64,000 nt of DNA from Erigeron canadensis (Eukaryota; Streptophyta; Magnoliopsida; Asterales; Asteraceae). A model generated the notes under the pieces. That model was not told the origin of the DNA and did not search any database. It was given only the letters and a program-made list of their open reading frames with translations. Both the position numbers and the translations under genes were made by a program. Where the stretch lies: assembly GCF_010389155.1 (NCBI RefSeq), contig NC_057764.1, positions 3,162,001-3,226,000 on the forward strand, given 5' to 3'. Positions 62,111-64,000 of this stretch are shown here, piece by piece (positions within the stretch are counted from its first letter, which is position 1; the number at the start of each line of letters is the position of its first letter).

Positions 62111-63211
62111 TATTCTAGTATTAGACCTGTTTTGACTCATAAATATTTCTACTAATTGATTTTAAATACTATAAACATCCCTAGCTATAAGGCTATAATC
62201 ATATTATCATCACAGGTTATTCTTTTTAAAAAGCACAAAATCAAAATCGATCGTATTGATCCAATAAATGTGTCAATATCAATTTTTTTAACAGTTTGTG
62301 ACTAGAAATAAAACTATTCTGATTTTTCTCTACAGTAAACTTACCATGAATCCAGGACTATTTTTTCTTTCCTAATAGTTGTTTGGTTCCATTTTTTATG
62401 TCAACAATAACACAACATAGTACAAGTAATAATAATAACTTTTTAAACACCAACAATATAGTTATAAAAGATATATAATGCAAATCTCTTGCTCAATAAA
62501 TCTCAAATGTTTAAAGCTAACAATGGATTTGAAAATGAATGGTGTTTCACACATTCAATATGCGCAAACAAATAGAAAAATCTATTGTTTCGAGAGTGAT
62601 ATCCTCCACTAACATATCGATGATAGCTAGGGTGTATATGGTATTACCCATTATGTGTGACCAATTTCTCCAGAAATTATAACATAGAAACAAACACGAA
62701 AATATTAGATCAAACTTTAGGAAAAGAAAGAGTAGAATTGTTAAAATATGTTCACACAAAACACACCATACACATAATTCAAACACAAGTCTATTAATCA
62801 ATATGTAATCAAACACACGAAAGTATGAAAATTAAAATTAATCAAATTACTACAATACCTTGAATTAAACTATCGACATCAAATAAAACTTTCAATGAAA
62901 ACCTTAGTTAATCCGAGTTAGTTAGTTATAAAAATAAGGGTAAGATACGGGCATTTGCCTTATCCATCATGGCTCCGCTATAACACCCATATACTGACGG
63001 GCTACGTCTGTAGCTTACGAGCTACGTCATCCGAAAATAAGTTACTTTTTAGATTTTTTAACTTTTTTTTTGAACGACTAGGTTAAAAGGAAAATAAATA
63101 AAAAATGAGTAAAATAAAAAAGAAAACAAGTAAAAAAAAAAAAAAATCAAGAACAGAATTTTTTTAATTTTTTTTCACTTTAAGGTACCTTCTCTTTTGA
63201 TCTCTATTCTA

Positions 63212-63246
<35 letters not shown>

Positions 63247-64000
63247 AAAGTTAAAATGGGAAAAAAAAAACTTTCGAGAACTAGTTTTTAATTAATATGT
63301 TAAAGGTACTATTGTCAATTACTCAAAGCAATTTAATTATTTATTAACTATAAATAAAATTCCCCCATGAATAGCTTTTCCTTCACTATTAATTGGATAG
63401 TTTCAATTTGGATTCTCCTTTTATAAACCCATATCCAGGAACTTGCTAACGAAAACACATGTTCAGCCTTTTTTGAAACTCACATGCTTTCTGGACACTA
63501 ATTAACTAATCTATTACTTTAAGTTCATCAAAAAGATAATAGGAACAATATATGCAAAGCAAAAAGTTTGAATACACTTTTCTACACGACTTCAAGTCGA
63601 TAAAAGGCACATGCACCGTCTATTGAAGATAAAATTTATCAAGTAACAACAAAATATACTCCTGTTAAATTATCACACATGTACATCCTTTTTGAAATTT
63701 GAAGCTAATTTCCTGACCTTAATTAAAGAATTGATTACTGTAATCAAGTTCATGAGATCAATACAACATCCAGACAAATACACAAATAACATATTGTCTT
63801 AAAAAAAATGTGACCTTCAAAGTAGGCACCGACAATTGCAAACACAGCTAACAACTAACATAAAATAAACTAACATAATTTATTTATTTTTTGGATGTAT
63901 TCGGCACATAATATCCTGAATGATATTGTGTTATGTCATCATCAATTTTAATGCGTACTCTTTCGCAACTTAGCCAGCCTTGTCTTCTATATTTTACTTT
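62111..64000. other. Downstream of TIR exon: intron or intergenic
   Basis: AT-rich, no coding region recognised on either strand. Features are a poly-A/T stretch near 63065-63175, a (TA)n run at 63215-63243 and a repeated GCTACGTC..GTAGC/GAGCTACGTC at about 63000. If the TIR exon belongs to a full TNL, this is its first intron. Confidence 0.5.

Noticed and set aside
1..64000. CRISPR array or bacterial operon structure
   Set aside because: Regularly spaced repeats here are palindromic or tandem without unique equal-length spacers, and the DNA is clearly plant nuclear.

Overview
The window looks like nuclear DNA of a eudicot plant. The genes are intron-split with GT...AG junctions, a TIR-class resistance exon is present (TNLs are absent from grasses), the intergenic DNA is AT-rich, and transposons are dense. 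The style of the chromovirus and Athila-like repeats suggests Asteraceae, but that is inference only.

Four host genes can be supported. (1) An intronless nicotianamine synthase, 4860-5891 (+). (2) A complete 10-exon KUP/HAK/KT potassium transporter most like Arabidopsis KUP3, 13499-20548 (-); it has Gly where the family's GDLS signature has Asp. (3) A complete 16-exon mitotic checkpoint gene MAD1, 37033-45368 (+), 715 aa. (4) A TIR-domain exon of a disease-resistance gene, 61535-62091 (+), with no NB-ARC found before the window ends. The four genes have unrelated roles (metal chelation, K+ transport, spindle checkpoint, immunity) and show no sign of joint regulation.

Mobile DNA fills most of the rest. 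1-2168 is a gypsy-type LTR fragment. 21.4-24.7 kb holds SINE-like pieces, a dead Ty1/copia RT fragment and an Athila-like LTR with its primer-binding site. 25860-35682 is a minus-strand Tekay/Del-type chromovirus with near-identical outer LTRs, an internal 3' end that belongs to a different LTR family, and a scrambled junction. 35.7-36.8 kb carries three hairpin MITEs just upstream of MAD1. The last MAD1 intron contains a SINE with a 17-bp target-site duplication (TSD) and a 1.6-kb hAT-like element with an 8-bp TSD. 45.85-49.8 kb is a Mutator-like element with long TIRs, a dead transposase and a convergent second ORF. 54.7-59.7 kb is a very large inverted repeat made of dozens of short palindromes around a tandem hairpin core. 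A hAT-type MITE with an 8-bp TSD lies at 60737-61175.

The observations most worth following are the Asp-to-Gly change in KUP3, the palindrome-array inverted repeat, the templated-repair junction in the chromovirus, and the convergent accessory ORF of the Mutator-like element. I see no CRISPR array, no rRNA gene and no convincing tRNA gene.
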